Positions 9,272 to 16,700 of a stretch of 64,000 bases of DNA are shown piece after piece (the first letter of the stretch is position 1; each line of letters starts with the position of its first letter). The DNA is from Alphaproteobacteria bacterium HGW-Alphaproteobacteria-4 (GTDB taxonomy: Bacteria; Pseudomonadota; Alphaproteobacteria; Rhodobacterales; Rhodobacteraceae). The position numbers and the translations under genes were made by a program. The stretch lies in contig PHEE01000008.1 of the NCBI GenBank assembly GCA_002842855.1, positions 86,588 through 150,587 of the forward strand, given 5' to 3'. The notes beneath the pieces were generated by a model. It ran no database searches, was not told the DNA's origin, and saw only the letters and a list, made by a program, of their open reading frames with translations.

Positions 9272-9484
9272 TCACGCCTTGCGGTCATCGAGTTCCGCCT
9301 GAAACAGCTTCAGCCGGGCCGCGAGGTTTTCCTTGTGCGTCACCGAACCGAAATGCTCGAAAAGGAACACCAGTGCTTCATCGGTGCTGAGTTGCGCCTC
9401 GTCGGCAAAGCGGGTCAGCACCCGGTAGGCGTCGTTGGTAAGGGCCACCGGAAAGCGGCGAGTCAGGCGCAAGCGTTTGGGCAT
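9272..9484 (-). CDS. Conserved-looking small protein of unknown function
   Basis: A protein of 70 residues, very basic at its N-terminus (MPKRLRLTRRFPVALT) and then amphipathic (AYRVLTRFADEAQLSTDEALVFLFEHFGSV). It has no signal peptide or membrane helix. GGGAGA lies six bases before the ATG at 9484. It follows the acyl-CoA dehydrogenase gene by 46 bases on the same strand and is followed by a terminator-like repeat, so it is probably the last gene of that transcript. I do not recognise a family; the helix-rich pattern could suit a small regulator or a protein partner of the dehydrogenase. Confidence 0.65.
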   Translation of the reverse strand: MPKRLRLTRRFPVALTNDAYRVLTRFADEAQLSTDEALVFLFEHFGSVTHKENLAARLKLFQAELDDRKA

Positions 9485-9530
9485 GGCTTCTCCCTTCCAT
9501 GCGGGGGCGGGAATGCCGCCCCCGGCGAGG

Positions 9531-11309
9531 TTAGAACGCATCGGCGCCCAAAGCCATCACCGGATCGGCACCGGTGAGAATACGGGCCAGGTGCAGCGCG
9601 GTGGCGGGCAACTGGCGCGCCATGTAAAAGCGCCCGGTGGCAAGCTTGGCTTCGTAGAAGGCCGTATCTTGCGCGCCCGCGGCCAGCGCCGCTTGTGCCG
9701 CCTTGGCCATCCGCGCCCACATCAGCCCAAGGCAGACATGGCCGAAGAGGTGCATGAAGTCATACGACCCCGCCAGCGCCGCATTGGGGTTCTTGAGGCC
9801 GCTTTGCGCAAAGAACATCGCCGCCGACTGCAAATCCTTCGAGGCCGCCTTCAGCGGGTCGAGGAACTGCGCCTTGAGTGCGCCGTCGCCCTCGTTTTCC
9901 TTGAGGAAGCCCTTCACCAGATCGAAGAAGGCCATCACGTATTTGCCGCCATCCTGCGTCAGCTTGCGGCCAACGAGGTCGAGCGCCTGCACGCCATTTG
10001 CGCCTTCGTAGATCATCGCAATGCGTGCATCGCGGACAAACTGGCTGGCCCCGGATTCTTCGATGTAGCCATGGCCGCCCCAAATCTGCTGCGCATTCAC
10101 CGCCGCCTCAAACCCCTTGTCGGTCTGAAAGCCCTTCAAGACCGGGATCATCAGGCTGACCAGCCCTTCGGCCGCCTCGTCGTTGAGCCGGTGGCTGCGG
10201 TCGATCAGGCTGGCGGCCCAGTAGGTGAAGGCCCGCGCGCCCTCGATGAAGCTTTTCTGCTCCATCAGGTTGCGTCGGATGTCGGGGTGCACGATCAGCG
10301 GGTCGGCGGGGCCCGAGGGGTTTTCGGCCCCGGTCACGGCGCGGCCCTGCAAGCGGTCGCGCGCGTAGGCCAAGGCGTTCTGGTAGGCGGTTTCGGCCAC
10401 CGCATAGCCTTGCAGCCCCACCCCCAGCCGCGCCTCGTTCATCATCGTGAACATGGCGCGCATGCCCTTGTGCAGATCGCCGATCAGATAGCCGGTGGCA
10501 CCGTCAAAGTTCATCACGCAGGTCGAGTTGCCGTGGATGCCCATCTTTTCTTCAAGCTTGCCGCAGGAAACCGCGTTGCGCGCGCCCAGCGCGCCGTCGG
10601 CACTGACCAGAAACTTCGGCACAATGAAGAGCGAAATGCCCTTGGTGCCCTCGCCGCCACCGGGTGCCTTGGCCAGCACCAGATGGATGATGTTGGCGGC
10701 CATATCGTGCTCGCCCGACGAGATGAAGATCTTCTGCCCGGTGATCTTGTAGCTGCCATCGGCCTGCGGTTCCGCCTTGGTGCGCATCAGCCCAAGGTCG
10801 GTGCCGCAATGCGGCTCGGTCAGGTTCATGGTGCCGGTCCACTCGAGGCTCAGCATCTTGGGCACATAGGCGGCCTTTTGCTCGGCCGTGCCGTGGGTGA
10901 GGATCGCGCCGATCGCGCCGTGGGTCAGGCCCTGATACATGTTGAAGGCCATGTTGCCCGATACGAAAAACTCGCCCACCGCGGTGCCCACAAGGTAAGG
11001 CAGGCCCTGGCCGCCATATTCCTCGGGCAGATCGAGCCCGTTCCAGCCGCCCTCCTTGACCTGCTCGAAGGCTTCCTTGAAGCCCTTGGGCGTGCGCACC
11101 ACGCCGTTTTCCAGGTGGCAGCCCTCGGCATCGCCCACCGCATTGAGCGGCGCGAGGATTTCCGAGGCTACCTTGCCCGCGGCATCCAGCACCGCTTCGG
11201 TAAACTCGCGGTCCAGATCGGCGTAGCCGGGGATGCCGGAGTTTGAAATATCCAGCACCTCGTGCAGCACGAATTGCGCGTCTTTGGCGGGGGCGGTGTA
11301 GCTAGGCAT
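9531..11309 (-). CDS. Acyl-CoA dehydrogenase, long (DmdC-like) type
   Basis: A protein of 592 residues, longer than ordinary 380-residue acyl-CoA dehydrogenases because of an N-terminal extension and an extra C-terminal domain of about 130 residues. This is the size and layout of the DmdC / acetyl-CoA dehydrogenase-like C-terminal family. FAD contacts are in [18 protein letters not shown] and [11 protein letters not shown]; the catalytic Glu is in [18 protein letters not shown]. It introduces the 2,3-double bond into an acyl-CoA. DmdC acts on methylmercaptopropionyl-CoA in DMSP catabolism, but no DmdB or DmdD gene is nearby, so the substrate is open. SD GGGAGAGAG precedes ATG 11309. Confidence 0.9.
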   Translation of the reverse strand: MPSYTAPAKDAQFVLHEVLDISNSGIPGYADLDREFTEAVLDAAGKVASEILAPLNAVGDAEGCHLENGVVRTPKGFKEAFEQVKEGGWNGLDLPEEYGGQGLPYLVGTAVGEFFVSGNMAFNMYQGLTHGAIGAILTHGTAEQKAAYVPKMLSLEWTGTMNLTEPHCGTDLGLMRTKAEPQADGSYKITGQKIFISSGEHDMAANIIHLVLAKAPGGGEGTKGISLFIVPKFLVSADGALGARNAVSCGKLEEKMGIHGNSTCVMNFDGATGYLIGDLHKGMRAMFTMMNEARLGVGLQGYAVAETAYQNALAYARDRLQGRAVTGAENPSGPADPLIVHPDIRRNLMEQKSFIEGARAFTYWAASLIDRSHRLNDEAAEGLVSLMIPVLKGFQTDKGFEAAVNAQQIWGGHGYIEESGASQFVRDARIAMIYEGANGVQALDLVGRKLTQDGGKYVMAFFDLVKGFLKENEGDGALKAQFLDPLKAASKDLQSAAMFFAQSGLKNPNAALAGSYDFMHLFGHVCLGLMWARMAKAAQAALAAGAQDTAFYEAKLATGRFYMARQLPATALHLARILTGADPVMALGADAF

Positions 11310-11334
11310 GTCTCTCTCCCTGACAGGCTTTGGC

Positions 11335-11733
11335 TCAGGCTTCGGGCTCGTCGGCGGCGGTTCTTGCCAGCGCTTGCTCACCCGTGCTGATCTGTTGACT
11401 CAGTTCTTCGATCGCCGTTTCAAGTTCGGCATGTTTTCGGCGCATTTCTTCCAGACGCTCGCGCGCCACGGCCAGCGTGCGCTGCATCTGGGTGCGTTGC
11501 TGATCGCCCAGATGGTAAAGGTCGAGCAGTTGGCGGATGTCTTCAAGGCTGAAGCCAAAGCGCTTGCCGCGCAGGATCAGCGTCAGCCGGGCGCGGTCGC
11601 GCCGGGTGAACAGGCGCTTTTGCCCCTTGCGGATCGGCGAAAGCAGCTCTTTCGATTCGTAAAAGCGCAAGGTGCGCGGCGTCACCTCGAAGGCCGCGCA
11701 CATCTCGCTAATGGTCATTACGTCATCGGTCAT
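11335..11733 (-). CDS. MerR-family regulator (proximal of a tandem pair)
   Basis: A regulator of 132 residues. It has the MerR winged-helix start ([26 protein letters not shown]), the second wing-helix segment [18 protein letters not shown], and a C-terminal coiled coil (about 80-125) for dimerisation. It has no cysteine metal-binding site, so it likely responds to an organic ligand such as an acyl-CoA. The start at 11733 is chosen from the domain; the SD is weak and ATG 11718 is an alternative. It lies 25 bases upstream of the acyl-CoA dehydrogenase on the same strand and downstream of a MerR-type operator, so autoregulation and control of the beta-oxidation genes are likely. Confidence 0.85.
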   Translation of the reverse strand: MTDDVMTISEMCAAFEVTPRTLRFYESKELLSPIRKGQKRLFTRRDRARLTLILRGKRFGFSLEDIRQLLDLYHLGDQQRTQMQRTLAVARERLEEMRRKHAELETAIEELSQQISTGEQALARTAADEPEA

Positions 11734-11809
11734 GCCCAAGCCCTGCAACTCGCGTGTCGTTACGTCATGCACCCAATGTGGAGGCCTGCCCGCAGCATGC
11801 AAGATAAGT

Positions 11810-11839
11810 TGACGTTGACGTAAGCATAACGTCACGTCA
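11810..11839. promoter_or_regulatory. Inverted-repeat operator, probably for the MerR regulators
   Basis: TGACGTTGACGT (11810-11821) and ACGTCACGTCA (11829-11839) face each other across AAGCATA. Two further TTACGTCAT half-sites lie at about 11718-11726 and 11760-11768. The arrangement between two MerR genes, 77-106 bases before the proximal start, fits a MerR-type operator. MerR-family LiuR regulators of acyl-CoA catabolism are known to use ACGT-containing palindromes; that comparison is from memory. Confidence 0.65.
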
Positions 11840-11867
11840 CGCCACCGCATGACGCGGGGTTCCGAAA

Positions 11868-12236
11868 TCAGGGCTTCAGGGTGGCGGCGGTTTCGTCGCG
11901 CAGGGTGCGCAGGTCGGCGATGGTGCGGGTCAGATCGGCCACCTGCGCCTCAAGCGCCTGCAACTGGCGGTCGGCCATCACGACCCAGGCCTGATACTGT
12001 TCGCGCGTGCCCTTCTGGTCATAAAGCAGCAGCCACTGGCGGATTTCCTCAAGGCCAAAGCCAAAGCGGCGGCCGCGCAGGATCAGCTTCATCCGCGCCA
12101 CTTCGCGCGGGCCATACCAGCGCGCACGGCCCTCTTTTTGCGGGCTCAAAAGCTCGATGTATTCGTAATAGCGCAGCGTGCGCGGCGTCACTTCAAAGCG
12201 CGCGCACATTTCCTTGAAGCCGAGCATTTCCGACAT
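11868..12236 (-). CDS. MerR-family regulator (distal of a tandem pair)
   Basis: A regulator of 122 residues, about half identical to the next gene: [23 protein letters not shown] and RGRRFGFGLEEIRQWLLLYD correspond closely. The C-terminal coiled coil (about 78-118) is present and there is no metal-ligand cysteine. SD GGAGG is eight bases before ATG 12236. It points at the second MerR gene and the beta-oxidation genes, with the operator in between. The pair may form heterodimers or respond to different acyl ligands; neither can be seen in sequence. Confidence 0.85.
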   Translation of the reverse strand: MSEMLGFKEMCARFEVTPRTLRYYEYIELLSPQKEGRARWYGPREVARMKLILRGRRFGFGLEEIRQWLLLYDQKGTREQYQAWVVMADRQLQALEAQVADLTRTIADLRTLRDETAATLKP

Positions 12237-12477
12237 TGCAGCCCCTCCGCCGCGCAACGCTAACGGCTTGGCCCGCGCATCTCAACTCAGTTCATGAAGC
12301 CGGGCACGAAGAAATCAACCCTCGCCCAGCCCCGGCGCGGCAATCGCCGACCGGTTCGCGGTCTGCATCGCGGCACACCTGACCTGCGACAAAGCCGCGC
12401 GGTAACGCGGGATAGCCCCTTGCGGCGCACCCAAGGCTCGCCAATAGTCGCGGTGCAACGGCAAGGCGGGGCAATCC

Positions 12478-12924
12478 ATGGACAAGACCAAAGAGACAAA
12501 GCTGCGCGTGGCGCGCCAGTTCATCGAGGCGATCCCGCATTCGCGTGCGCTCGGCATGCAGCTTGACGGGCTGCACGATGGCGTTGCCGAAATCTCGATG
12601 CCTTACGACCTGCGCCTTGTGGGCGACCCGCGTACCGGCGTTATCCACGGCGGCGCGGTTTCGGCGCTGATGGATACCTGCTGTGGTGCGGCCGTGATGA
12701 GCCACCCCGATTCGCCCGCCGGCACCGCCACCATCGATCTGCGCATCGACTACATGCGTGCCGCCACCCCCGGCCAGCGCATTACCGCGCGTGCCGCCTG
12801 CTACCACGTCACCCGCACCGTGGCCTTCGTGCGCGCCACCGCCTTTGATGACGATGCCGACCACCCGGTTGCTTCGGCCACCGGCGCCTTTACCATCGAG
12901 CGCCCGCAGAGGGGCACGCCATGA
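12478..12924 (+). CDS. PaaI-family hotdog thioesterase
   Basis: A single hotdog domain of 148 residues with the PaaI-like signature GVIHGGAVSALMDTCCGAA, where the HGG loop and the following Asp are typical of acyl-CoA thioesterases, and a C-terminal strand GAFTIERP. It probably hydrolyses a hydroxyphenylacetyl-, benzoyl- or medium-chain-CoA in the cytosol. Its stop overlaps the next start (ATGA), so the two hotdog genes are translationally coupled. It is divergent from the MerR gene across 12237-12477, in which I see no distinct operator. Confidence 0.86.
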   Translation: MDKTKETKLRVARQFIEAIPHSRALGMQLDGLHDGVAEISMPYDLRLVGDPRTGVIHGGAVSALMDTCCGAAVMSHPDSPAGTATIDLRIDYMRAATPGQRITARAACYHVTRTVAFVRATAFDDDADHPVASATGAFTIERPQRGTP

Positions 12925-13463
12925 CCACGCCCCCAACCCCGCGCAAGCGCCCCGAACCGGTGCAGGTCATCAAAAGCCGCCGCGACGGCGCCCTGCGCGC
13001 GCTGGTCTCGGGTGTGCCCTACATCCAGTTCCTCGGTATCCGCTTCGACCGGCGCGGCAACGAGTTGACGGCCGAGTTGCCGTTCGATGAAAAGCTGATC
13101 GGCAACCCGCTGATGCCGGCGCTGCACGGCGGCGTCACCGCCGCCTTTCTTGAGGTAACGGCGATCATCGAGCTGAGCTGGAGCCTTCTGTGGGAGGATA
13201 TGGAGGCCGGCCGCATTGATCCCGCCTCGCTCGACCCCATGCACTTGCCACGGCTGCCCAAGACCATCGACTTTACGGTGGATTACCTGCGTTCCGGCCT
13301 GCCGCGCGATGCCTATGCGCGGGCGCGCGTCAACCGTTCCGGGCGGCGCTACGCGTCGGTGCATGTCGAGGCCTGGCAGGATAACCGCAGCCGCCTGCTG
13401 GCGCAGGGCACCGGCCATTTTCTGATGCCTACCCCCGGCCCGGCCACGGAGCGCGATGACTGA
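12921..13463 (+). CDS. PaaI-family hotdog thioesterase (second copy)
   Basis: A protein of 180 residues with a hotdog fold: MPALHGGVTAAFLEVTAIIEL carries the HGG motif, with Glu rather than Asp after it, and DFTVDYLRSGL matches the central strand. It is longer than its neighbour by an N-terminal basic extension and an inserted segment (SWSLLWEDMEAGRID). It may form a heteromer with the upstream thioesterase, given the 4-base overlap; this is inference. It overlaps the MATE gene by 8 bases, so three genes form one tight operon. Confidence 0.82.
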   Translation: MTTPPTPRKRPEPVQVIKSRRDGALRALVSGVPYIQFLGIRFDRRGNELTAELPFDEKLIGNPLMPALHGGVTAAFLEVTAIIELSWSLLWEDMEAGRIDPASLDPMHLPRLPKTIDFTVDYLRSGLPRDAYARARVNRSGRRYASVHVEAWQDNRSRLLAQGTGHFLMPTPGPATERDD

Positions 13464-14763
13464 AATCAGCCACGCCCGCGTGCTGCGCATCGCGCTGCCG
13501 ATTGTCATTGCCAACGCCACCATTCCCATTCTCGGCGCGGTCGATACCGGGGTGGTGGGGCAATTGGGTGCCGCTGCGCCAATCGGCGCGGTCGGCCTTG
13601 GCGCCATCATCCTCGCGTCGCTCTATTGGGTGTTCGGCTTTTTGCGGATGGGCACCACCGGCCTCGTGGCGCAGGCCAAGGGCGCGGGCGACGCCGCCGA
13701 AGTGGCCGCCAACCTTTCACGCGCGCTTCTGATCGGCGGCACGGCGGGCCTCGCGCTGATCGCCCTGCAAATGCCGCTTTTCGCCGCCGCTTTCCGCCTT
13801 GCCCCTGCCAGCGCCGAAGTCGAGGCGTTGGCGCGCGATTACCTCACCATCCGCATCTGGGGCGCCCCCGCCACCATTTCGATGTATGCGCTTACGGGCT
13901 GGCTGATCGCGCTGGAGCGCACCCGCGCGGTGCTGGCAATCCAGCTCTGGATGAACGGCCTCAACATCGGGCTCGACCTCGGGTTCGTGTTGGGCCTTGG
14001 CTGGGGCGTGCCGGGGGTGGCCACCGCCACGCTGATTTCGGAATGGTCGGGCCTTGCCCTTGCGCTCTGGCTCGCGCGCGACGCCTTGCTGGGCGGCCAC
14101 TGGCGCCGCGCCGCGCTGGTGTTCAACCGCGCGCGCCTCGTGCTGATGGCGCGGGTCAATTCCGACATCATGATCCGCTCGGTGCTGCTGCAAGCGGCCT
14201 TCACCAGCTTTCTGTTTCTGGGCGCGGGGCTTGGCGATACCACGCTTGCCGCCAATCAGGTGCTGGCGCAGTTCCTTTCGATCACCGCCTTTGCGCTTGA
14301 TGGCTTTGCCTTCGCCGCCGAAACCCTGACCGGGCAGGCCCTGGGCGCGCGCCAGCCCAAGGCCCTGCGCCGCGCCGCCATAGTGACCTCGAAATGGGGG
14401 GTGGGCGGTGCCCTGCTGCTCGCGGTTTTCTTCTGGGTCTTCGGCCCTCGGCTGATCGACATCATGGCCACCGCCCCCGAGGTGCGGGCAACCGCGCGGG
14501 CCTACCTGCCCTGGCTTGCCGCCGCGCCGCTGATCGGCATCGCAAGCTGGATGCTCGACGGCATTTTCATCGGCACCACGCTGACCCGCGAAATGCGCAA
14601 CGCCATGCTGGCATCGGTGGCGCTCTACATCGGTGCCGTCATGGTGCTGCTGCCCGCTTTCGGCAACCACGGGTTATGGGCCGCGCTGATGGTGCTCAAC
14701 GCCGCGCGCGGCCTGACCATGGCCGCCTACTACCCCCGCGCCGAGGTGCGTGCCCGCGCCTGA
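13456..14763 (+). CDS. MATE-family efflux transporter (DinF-like)
   Basis: A protein of 435 residues with 12 predicted membrane helices in two six-helix halves. The N-terminal helix (ALPIVIANATIPILGAVDTGVVGQLG) is the DinF/NorM-type first helix with an Asp in the expected region, and LGDTTLAANQVLAQFLSI begins the matching helix of the second half. MATE proteins export cationic drugs or metabolites in exchange for Na+ or H+. Overlap with the thioesterase genes suggests export of a product released from CoA, which is a guess from context. A repeat-borne hairpin follows the stop. Confidence 0.9.
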   Translation: MTEISHARVLRIALPIVIANATIPILGAVDTGVVGQLGAAAPIGAVGLGAIILASLYWVFGFLRMGTTGLVAQAKGAGDAAEVAANLSRALLIGGTAGLALIALQMPLFAAAFRLAPASAEVEALARDYLTIRIWGAPATISMYALTGWLIALERTRAVLAIQLWMNGLNIGLDLGFVLGLGWGVPGVATATLISEWSGLALALWLARDALLGGHWRRAALVFNRARLVLMARVNSDIMIRSVLLQAAFTSFLFLGAGLGDTTLAANQVLAQFLSITAFALDGFAFAAETLTGQALGARQPKALRRAAIVTSKWGVGGALLLAVFFWVFGPRLIDIMATAPEVRATARAYLPWLAAAPLIGIASWMLDGIFIGTTLTREMRNAMLASVALYIGAVMVLLPAFGNHGLWAALMVLNAARGLTMAAYYPRAEVRARA

Positions 14764-14766
14764 ACC

Positions 14767-14820
14767 TTCTTCATTGTGAAAATACCCTGCGGGGGTCCGG
14801 GGGCGCAAAGCCCCCGGGCG
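14767..14820 (+). repeat. Dispersed intergenic repeat with terminator hairpin, copy 3
   Basis: It starts TTCTTCATTGTGAAAATACC and ends in an 8-bp stem CCGGGGGC / GCCCCCGG with loop GCAAA (14797-14817). It matches the minus-strand element at 9083-9031. It lies between the convergent MATE and trpS genes and is well placed as a terminator. Confidence 0.65.
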
Positions 14821-14822
14821 CC

Positions 14823-15869
14823 TCAGCGCGACCGCACCATGCCGACAATCTCGAAGGTCTTTTCCAGAATCGGCCGCGCAATCGCGTCGGCCCGCGCCGC
14901 ACCCGCCCCCAGAATCCGGTCAATCTCGGCCGGGTCCGCCATCAGCCGCCCCATTTCCACCGAGATCGGCCCCAGTTTCGCCACCGCCAGATCGACCAGC
15001 GCCGGCTTGAACTCGCCGAAGCCCTTGCCCGCGAATTGATGCACCACCGCCGCCGGCATCACCCCCGCCAGTGCGGCGTAGATGTTGACCAGGTTCTTCG
15101 CCTCGGGCCGGTCCTTCAACCCCGCCACATGCTCGGGCATCGGCTCGGCATCGGTCTTGGCCTTGCGAATCTTCGCGGCGATCACATCGGCGCTGTCGGT
15201 CAGATTGATCCGGCTGGCATCAGACGGGTCCGATTTCGACATCTTCTTGGTGCCGTCACGCAGGCTCATCACCCGCGTCGCCGCGCCCTCGATCACCGGC
15301 TCGGGTGCCGGAAAGAAACTTACCCGGTAGTCGTGGTTGAACTTTGCCGCAATATCGCGCGTCAGCTCGACGTGCTGCTTTTGATCCTCGCCGACCGGAA
15401 CCATCGTGGCGTGGTAAAGCAGAATATCGGCCGCCATCAGCGACGGGTAGGCGTAAAGCCCCAGCGATGCCGCCTCGCTGTTCTTGCCCGCCTTGTCCTT
15501 GAACTGCGTCATCCGGTTCATCCAGCCCAGCCGCGCCACGCAATTTAGAACCCAGCCCAACTCGGCATGGGCACTCACCTGGCTCTGGTTGAACAGGATC
15601 GAGCGGGCCGGGTCGATCCCCGCCGCAATGAACCCCGCCGCCGCCTCGCGCGTCGCGTGGCGCAGCTTGGCCGGGTCTTGCCAGACTGTGATCGCGTGCA
15701 GATCGACGAGGCAATAGACCGTCTCGATGCCCTCATCCTGCTTTTCCACAAACCGCTTCAACGCGCCAAGGTAGTTGCCGAGCGTCAGCCCGCCCGAGGG
15801 CTGGATGCCCGAAAAGATGCGGGGGGTGAAACCGGGGTTGGCGGCGGCGGCGTGGGCGGCGGCGGTCAT
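14823..15869 (-). CDS. trpS: Tryptophan--tRNA ligase
   Basis: A class I aminoacyl-tRNA synthetase of 348 residues. The HIGH-equivalent region is [17 protein letters not shown] and the KMSKS loop is [10 protein letters not shown]. The tryptophan pocket segment [11 protein letters not shown] and the bacterial TrpRS length agree. It charges tRNA-Trp in the cytosol. Start ATG 15869 has GGAG seven bases upstream. It is convergent with the MATE gene. The preceding minus-strand gene is murJ, separated by the oppositely oriented rhomboid-like gene. Confidence 0.96.
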   Translation of the reverse strand: MTAAAHAAAANPGFTPRIFSGIQPSGGLTLGNYLGALKRFVEKQDEGIETVYCLVDLHAITVWQDPAKLRHATREAAAGFIAAGIDPARSILFNQSQVSAHAELGWVLNCVARLGWMNRMTQFKDKAGKNSEAASLGLYAYPSLMAADILLYHATMVPVGEDQKQHVELTRDIAAKFNHDYRVSFFPAPEPVIEGAATRVMSLRDGTKKMSKSDPSDASRINLTDSADVIAAKIRKAKTDAEPMPEHVAGLKDRPEAKNLVNIYAALAGVMPAAVVHQFAGKGFGEFKPALVDLAVAKLGPISVEMGRLMADPAEIDRILGAGAARADAIARPILEKTFEIVGMVRSR

Positions 15870-15980
15870 GGCGGGGCTCCGTTCGGGCAGCGTGTGGGCG
15901 AGGCTGGAAATTGCCAGCGAAACCGCTTATCGCTGCGCGCGGGGGCGGCGTCAACCAAGCCCCTGCTACGAGGAACCCGC

Positions 15981-16697
15981 ATGCAGCGCCCAGACTTCGA
16001 CGACGATGACGACGGCTCGCACCACCACCACTCACCGCTCAATCCGCTGCCCTGGGTGGTCTGGCTGCTGGCGCTGCCGGTGATCGCCTTCGAGGCGGCC
16101 TTTGCCCTTGGGCAGGCGGGGCTGGTGGGCGGCAACGCTGCCATCGGTTGGCGGCAGATGGCGTTTCAGCGCTTTGCCTATGTGCCCGATTACGCCCGCG
16201 CGATGTGGGAAGCGCAGACCTACCCCTTGGCCGAGGCTGCGCGGATCGTCACCTACCCGTTCGTGCACGGCAGCTTTACCCATGCTGCGATGGTGCTGGT
16301 GTTCGTGCTGGCGCTTGGCAAGATGGTGGGTGAAATCTTTCGCCCGCTGGCCACGCTGGTCATTTTCTTCGGTTCTGCAACCGTCGGGGCACTGGTCTAT
16401 ACTGCGGTGCCGGTCACGCAGGCGCCGCTTTATGGCGGCTATCCGGCGGTTTACGGGCTGGTGGGGGCCTTTACCTATATTCTGTGGGCGCGGCTCGGGG
16501 CGCAACAGTCCAACCGCGCGCGCGCCTTCACGCTGATCGGGTTCTTGCTGTTCATCCAGTTGGTGTTCGGCCTGATCTTCGGTACCGGCTGGGACTGGAT
16601 TGCCGAGATCACCGGCTTTGCCACGGGCTTCGGGCTTTCGTTCGTGGTGGGGCCGGGGGGCTTGCAACGCGCGCTGAACCAGTTGCGGCAGCGCTAG
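15981..16697 (+). CDS. Rhomboid-fold membrane protein lacking both catalytic residues
   Basis: A protein of 238 residues with about six membrane helices in the rhomboid order. HGSFTHAAMVLVFVLALGKM matches the loop-1/TM2 His region. The catalytic GxSG in TM4 should lie in GGYPAVYGLVGA, but the Ser position is Tyr154 and the next Gly is Pro155. The TM6 His should be in IAEITGFATGF, but it is Glu209. It is therefore probably a proteolytically dead pseudo-rhomboid. The N-terminus is unusual, with an Asp run then a His run (residues 5-17). SD GAGGA precedes ATG 15981. It is convergent with murJ. Confidence 0.8.
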   Translation: MQRPDFDDDDDGSHHHHSPLNPLPWVVWLLALPVIAFEAAFALGQAGLVGGNAAIGWRQMAFQRFAYVPDYARAMWEAQTYPLAEAARIVTYPFVHGSFTHAAMVLVFVLALGKMVGEIFRPLATLVIFFGSATVGALVYTAVPVTQAPLYGGYPAVYGLVGAFTYILWARLGAQQSNRARAFTLIGFLLFIQLVFGLIFGTGWDWIAEITGFATGFGLSFVVGPGGLQRALNQLRQR

Positions 16698-16700
16698 CGG

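Noticed and set aside
9435..11246. A 603-codon plus-strand frame opposite the acyl-CoA dehydrogenase
   Set aside because: It is antisense shadow coding rich in Arg, His, Gly and Ala with no family features; the minus strand carries a complete enzyme with catalytic residues.
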